From positions 1-64,000 of the forward strand of contig DAOKZI010000009.1 of the NCBI GenBank assembly GCA_035325705.1: a DNA stretch of 64,000 bases, read 5' to 3'. Below, piece by piece: positions 9,402 through 18,268 of the stretch (the stretch's first letter is position 1; every line of letters begins with the position of its first letter). The DNA comes from Ga0077536 sp035325705. GTDB lineage: Bacteria > Pseudomonadota > Gammaproteobacteria > Ga0077536. A program made the position numbers and the translations under genes. The notes beneath the pieces were generated by a model. It saw only the letters and a program-made list of their open reading frames with translations, was not told the origin of the DNA and made no database searches.

Positions 9402-9430
9402 GGCCTACCCGAGCAGCACGCTGCGTCTTC

Positions 9431-9708
9431 GTAGCCCGGAAGGAGCGTAGCGAAATCCGGGCGATGGTTGGCATTCGCGCCCGCGTCCCGGATTCCGCGC
9501 CGCTGCGCGGCGCTCCTTCCGGGCTACTAAATCTTTCTCTTGTAGCCCGGATGAGCGCAGCGGATCCGGGATCCGACGGGCCGGACCTACGCAGTTCGTG
9601 GGTCTCGTGAAAAAGCCCAAACGCCGCCGTCATGATCGTTGGGCTGACGAAGGAAGCCCGACATTCGGCGCCACGACGAAGATCTTGGGCTTCCGTCGTC
9701 AGCCCGAG
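9431..9708. repeat. Interspersed palindromic repeats (families A and B)
   Basis: First repeats to the right of the att site. Family A (GTAGCCCGG..GAGCG..GC...CCGGG, about 30 bases) is present at 9431-9461, inverted at 9487-9527 and direct at 9542-9570. Family B (GTTGGGCTGACGAAGG..., then an inverted partner) spans 9638-9708. Nothing coding is evident from 9113 to 9708 apart from the att site and terminator. Confidence 0.85.
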
Positions 9709-10063
9709 CTACTCCTGTTCGTGAACGATCAGCGTAGTGCGTGTGACTTTCACGTAGCGGAAGCTCGCGAATGCCCGCTCTATTGCAGGCATATTGCGAT
9801 GAAGGGAGGCCTCGAGCTCGGCGTTGCTCGCGTTACCGGTCGAAACGAGCAATGCGCTGCCGACCGGTCAGCAAGAACGTCCGAACGAAGTCGCTGTCCT
9901 TGGTCACGGCAATCCGAGCTTCGCTTATCGCGCGCGCAACGATCTCGGAATCGGGCGTACGATTCCCGAGCGGCAAGTCCAAGGTATGCACGGCGTCGTG
10001 CCCGTGCTGCCTCAGCCATCCGACAAAGCGCAGGGGTAGCTGCGCATCGACCAAGAATTTCAC
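9709..10063 (-). pseudogene. DUF5615 PIN-like toxin, frameshifted
   Basis: The first 76 codons (from 10063) encode a PIN-like DUF5615 protein: MKFLVDAQLP with an acidic metal ligand, RTPDSEI, and TKDSDFVRTFLLTGR. The frame then hits a stop near 9834, but the family's C-terminal part continues in another frame (LLVSTGNASNAELEASLH... ending TLIVHEQE) to a TAG at 9709. A single small indel near 9850-9865 explains this. The gene overlaps the DUF433 gene by an ATGA, the normal order for this pair. Likely an inactivated RNase toxin; a sequencing error would also fit. Confidence 0.75.
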
Positions 10064-10284
10064 GCCGTGAGGGGTTCAGCCCGGTTCACGCGTGCGAGGC
10101 GGGCGGCATACGCCAGCGCGGCAAGGATATCGTCGCGCTCCAGGTCAGGATAATCCGCGAGGATTTCATCGATGGTCATGCCACCCGCCAACCATTCGAG
10201 AACGGACTCGACCGGATATCGCAGGCCGCGAATGCAGGGTTTGCCGTGACAGATCGACGGATCGCTGGTGATACGGTTGCTCAT
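10060..10284 (-). CDS. DUF433 antitoxin-like protein
   Basis: A 74-residue DUF433 protein (ITSDPSICHGKPCIRG..., then LEWLAGGMTIDEILADYPDL, a winged-helix-like fold). DUF433 proteins are regularly encoded directly upstream of DUF5615 PIN-like proteins and are regarded as VapB-like antitoxins that bind the operator and the toxin. Its stop overlaps the start of the partner. It is intact while the partner is broken, the expected direction of decay, since losing the antitoxin first would be harmful. Confidence 0.85.
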   Translation of the reverse strand: MSNRITSDPSICHGKPCIRGLRYPVESVLEWLAGGMTIDEILADYPDLERDDILAALAYAARLARVNRAEPLTA

Positions 10285-10525
10285 CGGGTTCGTCCGCGCC
10301 GGATGCGTGGTTTGAAGTATAGGGACCTGGTGGAAATTCCGCAGTCATGTCCGGCATCGAAGCAAAAAGCAGGTCGGCCGAAGTGTGTTCGATGGCCCGG
10401 AATAATCATTCCCTCTCGTCCGGTGTCGTTGGCGTCCGTCAGCACATCTGAAAGTGCCGCAAATCATTGATTAACAATGCTGCAGAACGCCCGGAATTGT
10501 TCGACCACCCACGCGCCGCGTCCTT

Positions 10526-10882
10526 GTAGCCCGGATGAGCGCAGCGAATCCGGGATCCGGCATGCCGGACCCACGCAGTTAGTAGGTTGCCGTGAAAAAG
10601 CCCCAAACGCCGCCGTCATGCCCGCGCAGGCGGGCATCCAGAATCGAAGTCGCGTGCGTCGGTTCCGCTTTGGCCGCATGAGGAACGCACAGTCGAGCGG
10701 ACGCGGTGGTGCTACTCGACCCGTCCGTCTGGATGCCCGCCTGCGCGGGCATGACGCGGAGAGTCCGTCCGTCTTTTTCATCACTGAAGGTGACGCACGC
10801 GCGTCATGACCGTTGGGCTGACGAAGGAAGCCCAACATTCGGCGCCACGACGAAGATCTTGGGCTTCCTTCGTCAGCCCAAG
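10526..10882. repeat. Repeat cluster: families A, B and C
   Basis: The gap between the DUF433 gene and the 2Fe-2S subunit gene holds a family A unit (10526-10554), an inverted pair of family C (TCATGCCCGCGCAGGCGGG type, 10615-10642 and 10728-10755) and a family B inverted pair (10812-10882) that touches the stop codon of the next gene. Family C resembles a repeat common in high-GC Pseudomonadota. No convincing ORF lies in 10285-10882. Confidence 0.85.
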
Positions 10883-11347
10883 CTACTGCTGCTCGCTCGC
10901 GGCCCGGATCGCCTTGACGATGTTCTGGTAACCCGTGCAGCGGCACAGATTGCCGGCGATCGCGTGGCGGATGTCCGCTTCGCTGGGCGTGGGATTGTCC
11001 TGCAGTAGCTGGTGCGCGGACAGCACCATGCCCGGCGTGCAATAGCCGCACTGCAGGCCGTGATGTTCGACGAAGCATCGCTGCAGCGGGCTCAGCTCGC
11101 CGGGTTTGCTCATGCCTTCGATCGTCGTCACTTCCTGGCCGTCGACGTCCGCGGCGAGGATGCAGCAGGACTTCACGGTGCGGCCGTCGAGCAGCACGGT
11201 GCAGGCGCCGCAGCTCCCGGTGCCGCATCCGATGTGCGTGCCGGTCAGGCGCAGCTCGTCGCGCAGCATCTCGGCGAGCTTGGCTCGCGTGTCGACGGCG
11301 AGCTGCCGGCTGCGGCCGTTGACCTTCAGATTCACGAGTGTCTTCAT
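10883..11347 (-). CDS. 2Fe-2S subunit of a xanthine-oxidase-family molybdenum hydroxylase (CoxS-like)
   Basis: Electron-transfer subunit of 154 residues with two [2Fe-2S] clusters: plant-type ferredoxin ligands C41, C46, C49 and C61, and the helical-domain ligands C100, C103, C135 and C137 (CGYC...CRC). It passes electrons from the molybdenum centre to the FAD subunit in the cytoplasm. Its ATG overlaps the end of the FAD-subunit gene (ATGA), and it is the last gene of the L-M-S order. All eight cysteines are present. Confidence 0.93.
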   Translation of the reverse strand: MKTLVNLKVNGRSRQLAVDTRAKLAEMLRDELRLTGTHIGCGTGSCGACTVLLDGRTVKSCCILAADVDGQEVTTIEGMSKPGELSPLQRCFVEHHGLQCGYCTPGMVLSAHQLLQDNPTPSEADIRHAIAGNLCRCTGYQNIVKAIRAASEQQ

Positions 11348-12210
11348 CGGCTTCCTCCGGCGCCCAGCGCCGCAGCGGCTTCTTCGAGCGCGCGGCGTGC
11401 GTACACGCGCGCCATCGCGCGCCGATATTCGCCACTGCCGTTCAGATCGGAAAGCGCCTGCGCCGCGGCGTCGAAGGCGCGCGCACCGACGCCTTCGAGC
11501 GCGGCCGGCGTGACGCCGCCTTGCACCAGATCGCCGACGTCGAGCACGACCGGGCGCGGTCCGACGCCGCCCAGGCCGATGCGCGCCGCGGTGTAGCGCG
11601 GAGCGATCTGCGCCGAGGCGAGCACGATCGGAAACGCCCCCTCGACGCGGCGCAGGCTCTGGTGCGCGTGCCCCGAGCCCGCGGCCTGCTTAGGGATCTC
11701 GACGGCGGTCAGCAGCTCGTCGGGCTCGAGCGCCGTCGTCATCACGTCGACGAAGAATTCCGTCGCGTCTAGCCAGCGCTCGCGTCCCTCCTTCTGCAGT
11801 TGGAAGCGCGCGGCCAAGGTCGCCGTCGCGCAGAGATAGTCGGCGGCGGGCTCGGCGTGCGCGAGGCTGCCGCCCAGCGTGCCGCGATGGCGAACCTGCA
11901 CGTCGCCGATGGCGCGCGCAGCGGCCGCCAGCAGCGGCGCGTGCTGCAACACGAGCGGATGCACCGCGATCGCCGCATGTCGCATCATCGCTCCGAGCCG
12001 CAGCGCCGAACCGACGTCCTCGACGGCATCGAGGCCCGGCAGATGGTTGAGGCTGATCACCGCCGCGGGCTGCGCGAGACCGAGCGTCATGATCGGCACC
12101 AGAGTCATGCCGCCGGCGAGCAGCTTGCAGTCGTTGCCGCGCTCATTCAGCAGCCGCAGCGCCTCGGGCAGTGTCTTCGGCGCGAAGTATTCGAATTCGC
12201 CGGCGATCAT
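11344..12210 (-). CDS. FAD-binding subunit of molybdenum hydroxylase (CoxM-like)
   Basis: FAD subunit of 288 residues starting at MIAGEFEYFAPKTL. It has the FAD-binding LLAGGMTLVP motif (about 34-43) and RHRGTLGGSLAH motif (about 104-115) of the CoxM/CutM family, followed by the CO-dehydrogenase flavoprotein C-terminal domain. The start overlaps the large-subunit stop. A much longer frame through this region is an artefact of high GC; the N-terminal match and overlap fix the true start at 12210. Confidence 0.92.
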   Translation of the reverse strand: MIAGEFEYFAPKTLPEALRLLNERGNDCKLLAGGMTLVPIMTLGLAQPAAVISLNHLPGLDAVEDVGSALRLGAMMRHAAIAVHPLVLQHAPLLAAAARAIGDVQVRHRGTLGGSLAHAEPAADYLCATATLAARFQLQKEGRERWLDATEFFVDVMTTALEPDELLTAVEIPKQAAGSGHAHQSLRRVEGAFPIVLASAQIAPRYTAARIGLGGVGPRPVVLDVGDLVQGGVTPAALEGVGARAFDAAAQALSDLNGSGEYRRAMARVYARRALEEAAAALGAGGSR

Positions 12211-14585
12211 GCGCGGGCCTCGCGGGCATGTATCGCCTTCCACACGCGTTCGGGCGACAGCGGCAGCCGATCGATGCGCGCGTCGAAGTCGCGCAGTGCG
12301 TCCTCGACCGCGCCGCACAGCGCGCCGAGCGGACTCGTGATCCCGGACTCGCCGACGCCCTTCGCACCCAGCGGCGAGAACGGCGATGGCGTTTCCTGAT
12401 GCTCGAGCTCGATGTGCGGGATCTCCATCGCCGTCGGCAGCGTGTAGTCCATGAAGGTCGTCGTCGTGAGTTGGCCGTAATCGTCGTAGACGAGCTGTTC
12501 GTACAGCGCGCCGCCGATGCCCTGCGCCGTACCGCCGTGCACGTTGCCCTCGGCGGTCAGCGGATTGATCACCTTGCCCGAATCGTGCACCGCGCAGTAG
12601 CGCAGGATCTTGATGAGCCCGGTCTCGGGATCGACTTCGGCGATCAGCGCCGTCGCTTGGTTCGCCCACGACGGATAGGCGCTGTAGCGGCCCTGGGTTT
12701 CGGGCTGATGGTAGACGTTGTCGTGGCGGAAGTAGCGCGTCGCTTCGAGCCCCGGCTCGACGCCGCAGGCCGCGGCGCCGTGGCAGTCGGCGTAGATCTT
12801 CGTCACCACGTCCTTGGTGTCGACGTAGCGGAACGGGGCGCCCTTCAGCATGATTTTGCCGTTCTCGCATTCGAGATCGCCCGGATCCACTTCGAGCATG
12901 TTGCCGGCGACTTTCAGCAGCTTCTCGCGCAGCTCGCCGGCCGCGACGTGCACGGCCGCGCCGCCGATGATCACGCCGCGCGAGCTGAAGTTGCCGAGGC
13001 CGTAAGGGCAGATCGAGGTATCGCCCTGGATGACCTTGACCTGCGCGAGATCGATGCCGAGACGATCGGCCGCAATCTGCGCGAGCGCGGTCTCGTTGCC
13101 GGTGCCGGGCGAGGTCACGCCCGTCAGCACCGTCACTTCCCCGCTGGGGCCGATGCGCACCGTCGCGCCGTCCCAGCCGTTGAAGCGCGCGGTGCCGGCG
13201 ATGCTGCAGCCTTCGGGCGTCAGCTCCTGGCCGAGCCCCAGGCCGATGTAGCGTCCCTGCGCGCGCGCCTCGGCCTTGATCTTCGGAAAGTTCGCGTAGT
13301 CGATCATCTCCAGCACGCGCTTCAGCGCCTGCGGATAGTTGCCGCTGTCGATGATCGCGCCGCCGTTCTGCGGATACGGAAACTCCTCGGGCTGGATGAA
13401 GTTGCGCAAGCGCACCGTCGCGCTGTCGAGCCCGGTCTCGCGCGCCACCGCGTCCATCACGCGATCCATCAGCCAGGACGCGGATTCCTTGCCGAAGCCG
13501 CGATACGCATTCCACGCGCATTTGTGGGTGGTGACCGCGATCACTTCGACGTCGGTGTCGCGGATCTTGTAGCAGGTCGGCAGCGCGAAACCCGTCACAT
13601 AGGACTGACCCCAGCCGGCGAGCGCGCTGGGCGCGCCGACGTCGGCGACGTAGCGCACTTTCAGCGCCGTCACGCGACCGTCCGGCTCGAAGGCGGCCTG
13701 CCAGCGGAAATGGCCTTCGCGCGCGTGGCCGCCGGTGAGCAGATCTTCGCGGCGTTCCGCGATCCAGCGCACCGGCCGGCCGCACGCCAGCGACAGCGCC
13801 GCGATCAGCGCTTCCTCCTGGAAGTAGGGGATCTTGAGCCCGAACGCGCCGCCGACGTTCGGCTGGATCACGCGGATGTCGTTCTCCGGCAGGTGCAGGG
13901 TCTGGCCGAGCAGCGTGCGCATCGGGTGCGGGCACTGCGTCGAGGCCCAGAACGACAGCGTCCGGCGATAGGGATCGTAATCGGCGACATAGGCCCGCGG
14001 CTCCATCGCCGCACCCGTGTAGCGGTGATGATGGAGCTCGCCGCCGACGGTATGCGCCGCGGCCGCGATGATTCGCGTCGCGTCGCCGCTGCTCATCCGC
14101 GCTTCGAACAGCACGTTGCTACCCCAGCTCGGCTCGACCAGCGGCGAACCGGGCTCGAGGCCGCGCTCGGCGTCGACGACGGGATCGGACTCCTCGTAAT
14201 CGACGTCGACGAGCAGCGAGGCCTGTTTCGCGGTATAGGGATCTTCGGCGACGACGGCCGCGACCCCTTCGCCCGCATAGCGCACGCGGTCGACGGCCAG
14301 CGGATAGAGATCGAAAGGCTTGGGCCTCACGCCTTCGCCGAAACCCTCGACCGGCATCGCATAGCCTTTCGCCCGCAGATCCTCGCCCGTGACGACGGCG
14401 ATGACGCCGGGCACCGCGAGCGCCGCGGTCGCGTCTATCGCCCTGATGTGCGCGGCGGCGTAGGGGCTGCGCACGACGTGCGCGTAGCTCATGCGATCCA
14501 GCTTGACGTCGCCCGTGTAGAGCCCCGCGCCGGCGACCAGCGCGGGGCTGTTCTGGGCCGGGACATTTTTTCCGATGAAGGCCAT
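12207..14585 (-). CDS. Molybdopterin-binding large subunit of an aldehyde/xanthine-oxidase-family hydroxylase (CoxL-like)
   Basis: Catalytic subunit of 792 residues carrying the molybdenum cofactor. It has the family's GGAFG motif (in QPNVGGAFGLKIP) and a final GVGESG motif. The active-site loop is AYRGFG (about 357-362), not AYxCSFR of true aerobic CO dehydrogenase, so the substrate is more likely an aldehyde or heterocycle than CO. The start at MAFIGKN is preferred over an upstream ATG at 14681 because it fits the family and lies 25 bases after the CoxG-like gene. Confidence 0.9.
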   Translation of the reverse strand: MAFIGKNVPAQNSPALVAGAGLYTGDVKLDRMSYAHVVRSPYAAAHIRAIDATAALAVPGVIAVVTGEDLRAKGYAMPVEGFGEGVRPKPFDLYPLAVDRVRYAGEGVAAVVAEDPYTAKQASLLVDVDYEESDPVVDAERGLEPGSPLVEPSWGSNVLFEARMSSGDATRIIAAAAHTVGGELHHHRYTGAAMEPRAYVADYDPYRRTLSFWASTQCPHPMRTLLGQTLHLPENDIRVIQPNVGGAFGLKIPYFQEEALIAALSLACGRPVRWIAERREDLLTGGHAREGHFRWQAAFEPDGRVTALKVRYVADVGAPSALAGWGQSYVTGFALPTCYKIRDTDVEVIAVTTHKCAWNAYRGFGKESASWLMDRVMDAVARETGLDSATVRLRNFIQPEEFPYPQNGGAIIDSGNYPQALKRVLEMIDYANFPKIKAEARAQGRYIGLGLGQELTPEGCSIAGTARFNGWDGATVRIGPSGEVTVLTGVTSPGTGNETALAQIAADRLGIDLAQVKVIQGDTSICPYGLGNFSSRGVIIGGAAVHVAAGELREKLLKVAGNMLEVDPGDLECENGKIMLKGAPFRYVDTKDVVTKIYADCHGAAACGVEPGLEATRYFRHDNVYHQPETQGRYSAYPSWANQATALIAEVDPETGLIKILRYCAVHDSGKVINPLTAEGNVHGGTAQGIGGALYEQLVYDDYGQLTTTTFMDYTLPTAMEIPHIELEHQETPSPFSPLGAKGVGESGITSPLGALCGAVEDALRDFDARIDRLPLSPERVWKAIHAREARA

Positions 14586-14610
14586 CGACTGTTCCTCGTT
14601 GCCCGCGGCG

Positions 14611-15234
14611 TCAATGCGCGCGGTGTTCGTCTTCGGCACGGCGCCCATGCGCGCGCGCCCGCACCCGACCGAGCAGTGCACGGAGCCGGCCGAGCAGGCT
14701 GCTCCACAGCAGCGCGCCGAGATTCATGCTGCTCGCGGGCGCCGCGGCCGCGGAGGCGGCCGGTGCGTGCTCGGCGTCGCTGTTCACTTCGGCGATCATC
14801 CGGGCTTCGAGATTCGCCGCGAACTGCTGCAGCATGCGATTCGTGACTTCCTGCATCAGGCCCGTGCGCCCGAACTGGGCGACGGCGCCGGCGAGCGTCA
14901 CGTCCGACTCGACCGCGACCTCGGTGCCGGACGGCCCCTCGGTGAGCCGATAGACGGTGGTGAATTTCGCGCGGCTGCCCGCGCCGCGATCGCGGCCGCT
15001 GCCGGCGATCATGCCCGTGAACTGCGCGGGCTCGGGCGTGTGCTCGGCATCACCCTCGAAGGCGGTCGCGATCGGCCCGAGCTTGACCTCGACGCGTCCA
15101 CTGAACTTGTTGTCGCCGTGCGCGGCCGTGATCTGCGTGCCGGGGATGCAGGTCGCGACGCGCGGGACGTCCTGGAACATCGCCCACACTTCGTCGCGCG
15201 GCCGCGCCAGCGCGAAATTGCTCGAGATCTTCAT
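14611..15234 (-). CDS. CoxG-like SRPBCC protein
   Basis: A 207-residue protein with an N-terminal SRPBCC fold of the CoxG family (residues 1-145: MKISSNFALARPRDEVWAMF, CIPGTQI, GRVEVKLGPI) and an alanine-rich linker leading to a hydrophobic, basic C-terminal tail that could anchor it at the membrane. CoxG in CO-oxidising bacteria tethers the molybdenum enzyme to the membrane. Here it sits between a Baeyer-Villiger-type monooxygenase and the large subunit gene, all on one strand with short gaps. Confidence 0.88.
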   Translation of the reverse strand: MKISSNFALARPRDEVWAMFQDVPRVATCIPGTQITAAHGDNKFSGRVEVKLGPIATAFEGDAEHTPEPAQFTGMIAGSGRDRGAGSRAKFTTVYRLTEGPSGTEVAVESDVTLAGAVAQFGRTGLMQEVTNRMLQQFAANLEARMIAEVNSDAEHAPAASAAAAPASSMNLGALLWSSLLGRLRALLGRVRARAHGRRAEDEHRAH

Positions 15235-15280
15235 GCGCGTGTCGCCTCTTCGGGTGCGTCTCGGATATGCGAAGGCTTCG

Positions 15281-16903
15281 TCACGCGGCCAGCGCGAACC
15301 CTCGATAGCCGCTGTCGACCGCCTGGCGCACGAACTCGAAATAGGTGAGGCCGCCGCCGGCGTAGGGCATGAAGCCCGCCGGCTTGCCGTCGACGTTCTC
15401 GCCCGTGTACCAGGATTTCACCTTGGTGTAGATCGTCTGCTGCGCGACCCAGTCGACGTACTTGGTCCATGCCTGCTCCTCGCGCGGCCTGGCCTCGATG
15501 CTCGCGAGCCCGGCGCGGCGCAGGTGCTCGATCGCCTCGAAGGCGAAGTCGACGTTCTGCTCGATGCTCGCGACCATGTTGTAGAGCACCGAGGGACTGC
15601 CGGGCCCCGTGATCATGAACAGGTTCGGAAAGCCCGCCACGGTGACGCCGAGGTAGTTCTTCGTGCCGTTCTTCCACTTCTCCCGCAGCGTGAGTCCGCC
15701 GCGACCGCGGATGTCGACCGCGAGCAGCGCGCCCGTCATCGCGTCGAAGCCGGTCGCGAACACCACCGCGTCCAGCGCAATCTCGGTGCCGTTCTCGAGC
15801 CGGATGCCGCGCTCGGTGAAACGCTCGATGCCGGATTCGCGCAGATCGACGAGCGTGACGTTGTCGCGGTTGAAGGTCTCGAAGTAATCGGTATCGACGC
15901 ACAGGCGCTTCGCGCCCATCGGATACTGCGGCATCAGCTTGCGCGCGACTTGCGGGTCCTTGATGCGCGAGCGGATCTTCTCCTTCACCCACTCGCTGAC
16001 GAGGCGGTTCGACTCGAGATCGGTGAGCAGATCGGGATAGGCCGCGAGCATCAGGTAGCCGCCGCGCGCCCAGGCGAACTCGAGCTGCTTCTGCAGCGAC
16101 TCGGCGCTCGCCTCCTTCGCACCATGCTCCGGGCCTTCGTAGGCGATGCCGACTTCGGACTGGCGCACGAGGCGGCGGATCTCCGCGTAGGTCTCCTGCG
16201 CGTGGCGCATCTCCTCGTCCGAGAGCGCGCGGTTCCAGGCCGGGATCGCGAACTGCGGCGTGCGTTGGAACACGTACAGCTGCGCGGCCTGCTGCGCGAT
16301 GAGCGGCGTCGACTGGATCGAGCTCGAGCCGGTGCCGATGATGCCGACGCGCCGGCCGCTGAAATCGACGCCTTCCTGCGGCCACAGGCTGGTCTGGTAA
16401 CGCGCGCCGCGGAAACCGTCGAGCCCGGCGAACTTCGGCGTCAGCGGCGTCGACAGGCAGCCCGTCGCCATCACGAGGAACTGCGTCGAAATCTCTTCAC
16501 CGCGCGAGGTGCGCACGCGCCAGCGCTTCGCGACTTCGTCGTAGTGCGCGGCGTCGACCCGGGTGTCGAACTGGAAATGCCGCCGCAGATCGAAGCGCTC
16601 GGCGACGTGCTGGAGATAGCGCAGGATGTCCGGCTGCTCGGCGTAGCGCTGCGGCCACACCCATTCGCGCTGCAGATCGGGATCGAAGGAATACGAGTAG
16701 ACGAGGCTTTCGATGTCGCAGCGCGCGCCGGGGTAGCGGTTCCAGTACCAGGTGCCGCCGACGTCGCTGCCCTTCTCGAAGGCCCGTACGCGATAGCCCG
16801 CCTGGCGCAGGCGATGGACCTGGTAGAGCCCGGCGAAGCCTGCGCCGACGACGACGACGTCGCAGGACGTCGTCTGTTCCCGAACCGGATTCGATGCTGC
16901 CAT
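15281..16903 (-). CDS. Flavin-containing Baeyer-Villiger-type monooxygenase
   Basis: FAD- and NADPH-dependent monooxygenase of 540 residues, expected to insert oxygen next to a ketone to give an ester or lactone. The FAD motif GAGFAG is at 20-25, GGTWYWNRYPGARCD at 49-63, and the NADPH motif GIIGTGSSS at about 187-195. The BVMO fingerprint FxGxxxHxxxWP appears as FRGARYQTSLWP (164-175), so the usual His is Gln170. The ATG at 16903 has GGAGG seven bases upstream; a longer start at 16918 lacks this. It heads the unit containing the molybdenum hydroxylase. Confidence 0.88.
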   Translation of the reverse strand: MAASNPVREQTTSCDVVVVGAGFAGLYQVHRLRQAGYRVRAFEKGSDVGGTWYWNRYPGARCDIESLVYSYSFDPDLQREWVWPQRYAEQPDILRYLQHVAERFDLRRHFQFDTRVDAAHYDEVAKRWRVRTSRGEEISTQFLVMATGCLSTPLTPKFAGLDGFRGARYQTSLWPQEGVDFSGRRVGIIGTGSSSIQSTPLIAQQAAQLYVFQRTPQFAIPAWNRALSDEEMRHAQETYAEIRRLVRQSEVGIAYEGPEHGAKEASAESLQKQLEFAWARGGYLMLAAYPDLLTDLESNRLVSEWVKEKIRSRIKDPQVARKLMPQYPMGAKRLCVDTDYFETFNRDNVTLVDLRESGIERFTERGIRLENGTEIALDAVVFATGFDAMTGALLAVDIRGRGGLTLREKWKNGTKNYLGVTVAGFPNLFMITGPGSPSVLYNMVASIEQNVDFAFEAIEHLRRAGLASIEARPREEQAWTKYVDWVAQQTIYTKVKSWYTGENVDGKPAGFMPYAGGGLTYFEFVRQAVDSGYRGFALAA

Positions 16904-17085
16904 GGAACGCCTCCGCAATGCGCCGTGCGCATCATGATGCCGGATGTGCGCCGCATCAGGTAGCCGCCGAATGCGGGCTCTCGCGGTCGGCGCGCGACGG
17001 CTTCCCCCGGCTGCCCGATGGCGCGACGGCGACGATGTGCTGTAATCCCGTCGACGTCCTGCCTCATCGCCGCGTGGAGTGCCTC

Positions 17086-18006
17086 ATGCCCCTCGATCCG
17101 ACCGTCCAGTTCATCCTCAGCGCGCTCGCCAAGCAGGGCGTGAAATCCTTCGAGCAGATGAGCATCGCGGACGCGCGAGCGCTGATCGACACCTTCCCGA
17201 GCCTGCAGAACCCGCCCGAGCCCGTCGCGGCGGTCGAGGAGCTCGCGCTGGCCGGCGTGCCGCTGCGCGTCTACACGCCCGAGCGCGCGAACGGCGCGGC
17301 GATCCTCTATACGCACGGCGGCGGCTGGATCGGCGGCAATCTCGCGGTCTGCGACGAGCCCGCCCGTGCGCTCGCGAACGAGACCGGCGCCGTGGTCGTC
17401 GCGACCTCCTACCGGCTTGCGCCCGAAGCGCATTTCCCGGCGCAGCCGGACGACGTCCTTGCCGCGCTGAGGTGGCTGCTCGCGAATGCCGCACGACTCG
17501 GCGTCGATCCGCGCCGGATCGCGCTGGTCGGCGACAGCGCGGGCGGCCAGCTGATGGCCGTGACGGCAATCCGCGCGCGCGACGCCGACATTCCGCTCGC
17601 CGCGCAGGTGCTGATCTATCCCGTCGTCGATCGCCGCAGCAAAGGCGCCTCGAAGCGCGACTATGCCGACGGCTATCTGATCACGCGCGCGGCCGTCGAC
17701 TGGTTCTGGGATCACTACCTCGCCGCGCCCGCCGACATCGAGCACCCGCTCGCCTCGCCGCTCAATGCGAAGGATCTCTCGGGCCTGCCGCCGGCGCTGA
17801 TCCTGACGGCCGAATACGATCCCGCGCGCGATGAGGCGATCGAGTACGGCGAGGCCCTGCGCAAGGCCGGCAACGAGCTGCGTCACGTGCCGCTGCCGGG
17901 CTTGATCCACGGCGCGTTCTGGATGTCCGGCGCGATCCCGCGCGCGAGCGAGGTGCTGGCGGCGATCGGCGAATTCCTCGGCGAGAAGCTGGGCGCGCGC
18001 GGCTAG
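17086..18006 (+). CDS. Alpha/beta hydrolase, HSL-family esterase
   Basis: Carboxylesterase of 306 residues from the hormone-sensitive-lipase family: oxyanion-hole motif HGGGW (about 80-84), nucleophile GDSAGG (about 148-153), acid Asp in AEYDPARDEA and His in LIHGAF near 275. The ATG at 17086 follows GTGGAGTG, while the long upstream extension of the frame overlaps the divergent monooxygenase start. Lying back to back with a Baeyer-Villiger-type enzyme, it is a good candidate to hydrolyse the ester or lactone product; that link is inference. Confidence 0.9.
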   Translation: MPLDPTVQFILSALAKQGVKSFEQMSIADARALIDTFPSLQNPPEPVAAVEELALAGVPLRVYTPERANGAAILYTHGGGWIGGNLAVCDEPARALANETGAVVVATSYRLAPEAHFPAQPDDVLAALRWLLANAARLGVDPRRIALVGDSAGGQLMAVTAIRARDADIPLAAQVLIYPVVDRRSKGASKRDYADGYLITRAAVDWFWDHYLAAPADIEHPLASPLNAKDLSGLPPALILTAEYDPARDEAIEYGEALRKAGNELRHVPLPGLIHGAFWMSGAIPRASEVLAAIGEFLGEKLGARG

Positions 18007-18037
18007 TGCCCCGAACCTGCGATCTCTTCCGCGATTC

Positions 18038-18198
18038 GTAGCCCGGGTGGAGCGCGCAGCGCGTAACCCGGGATCGGCGCCCGCCGTCCTCTCCTGCATT
18101 CGAGAAGACCCCGCGCGGTACGCGCCGAGCATGGCCGAAAGCCTTTGCGTATCCGGCGCACCCCGATCCCGGGTTCCGCTACGCTGCACCCGGGCTAC
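18038..18198. repeat. Family A inverted pair
   Basis: A direct copy (18038-18072, GTAGCCCGGGTGGAGCG...) and an inverted copy (18168-18198) flank about 95 bases, forming a large potential stem-loop between the esterase and acyl-CoA dehydrogenase genes. The intervening sequence recurs almost unchanged at 52044-52137 and, in inverse orientation, near 22912-23000. Confidence 0.85.
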
Positions 18199-18268
18199 GC
18201 GCTTGCCGACGTCTCGCCGCGCTCGCGCCTGCGTGTCATCATCGCCGGCAAACGACAGGAGTTGCCGC

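Noticed and set aside
9598..10470. A 290-codon plus-strand open frame
   Set aside because: It runs antisense through the DUF433 and DUF5615 genes and repeat sequence; no motif supports it.
12171..14846. An 891-codon plus-strand open frame
   Set aside because: It lies antisense to the molybdenum hydroxylase genes, has Arg/Ala/His-rich sequence without any family motif and is an expected by-product of very high G+C in the third codon position.
10883..15234. Aerobic carbon monoxide dehydrogenase operon
   Set aside because: CoxG and the subunit order fit, but the large subunit lacks the AYxCSFR loop needed for the Cu-Mo centre.
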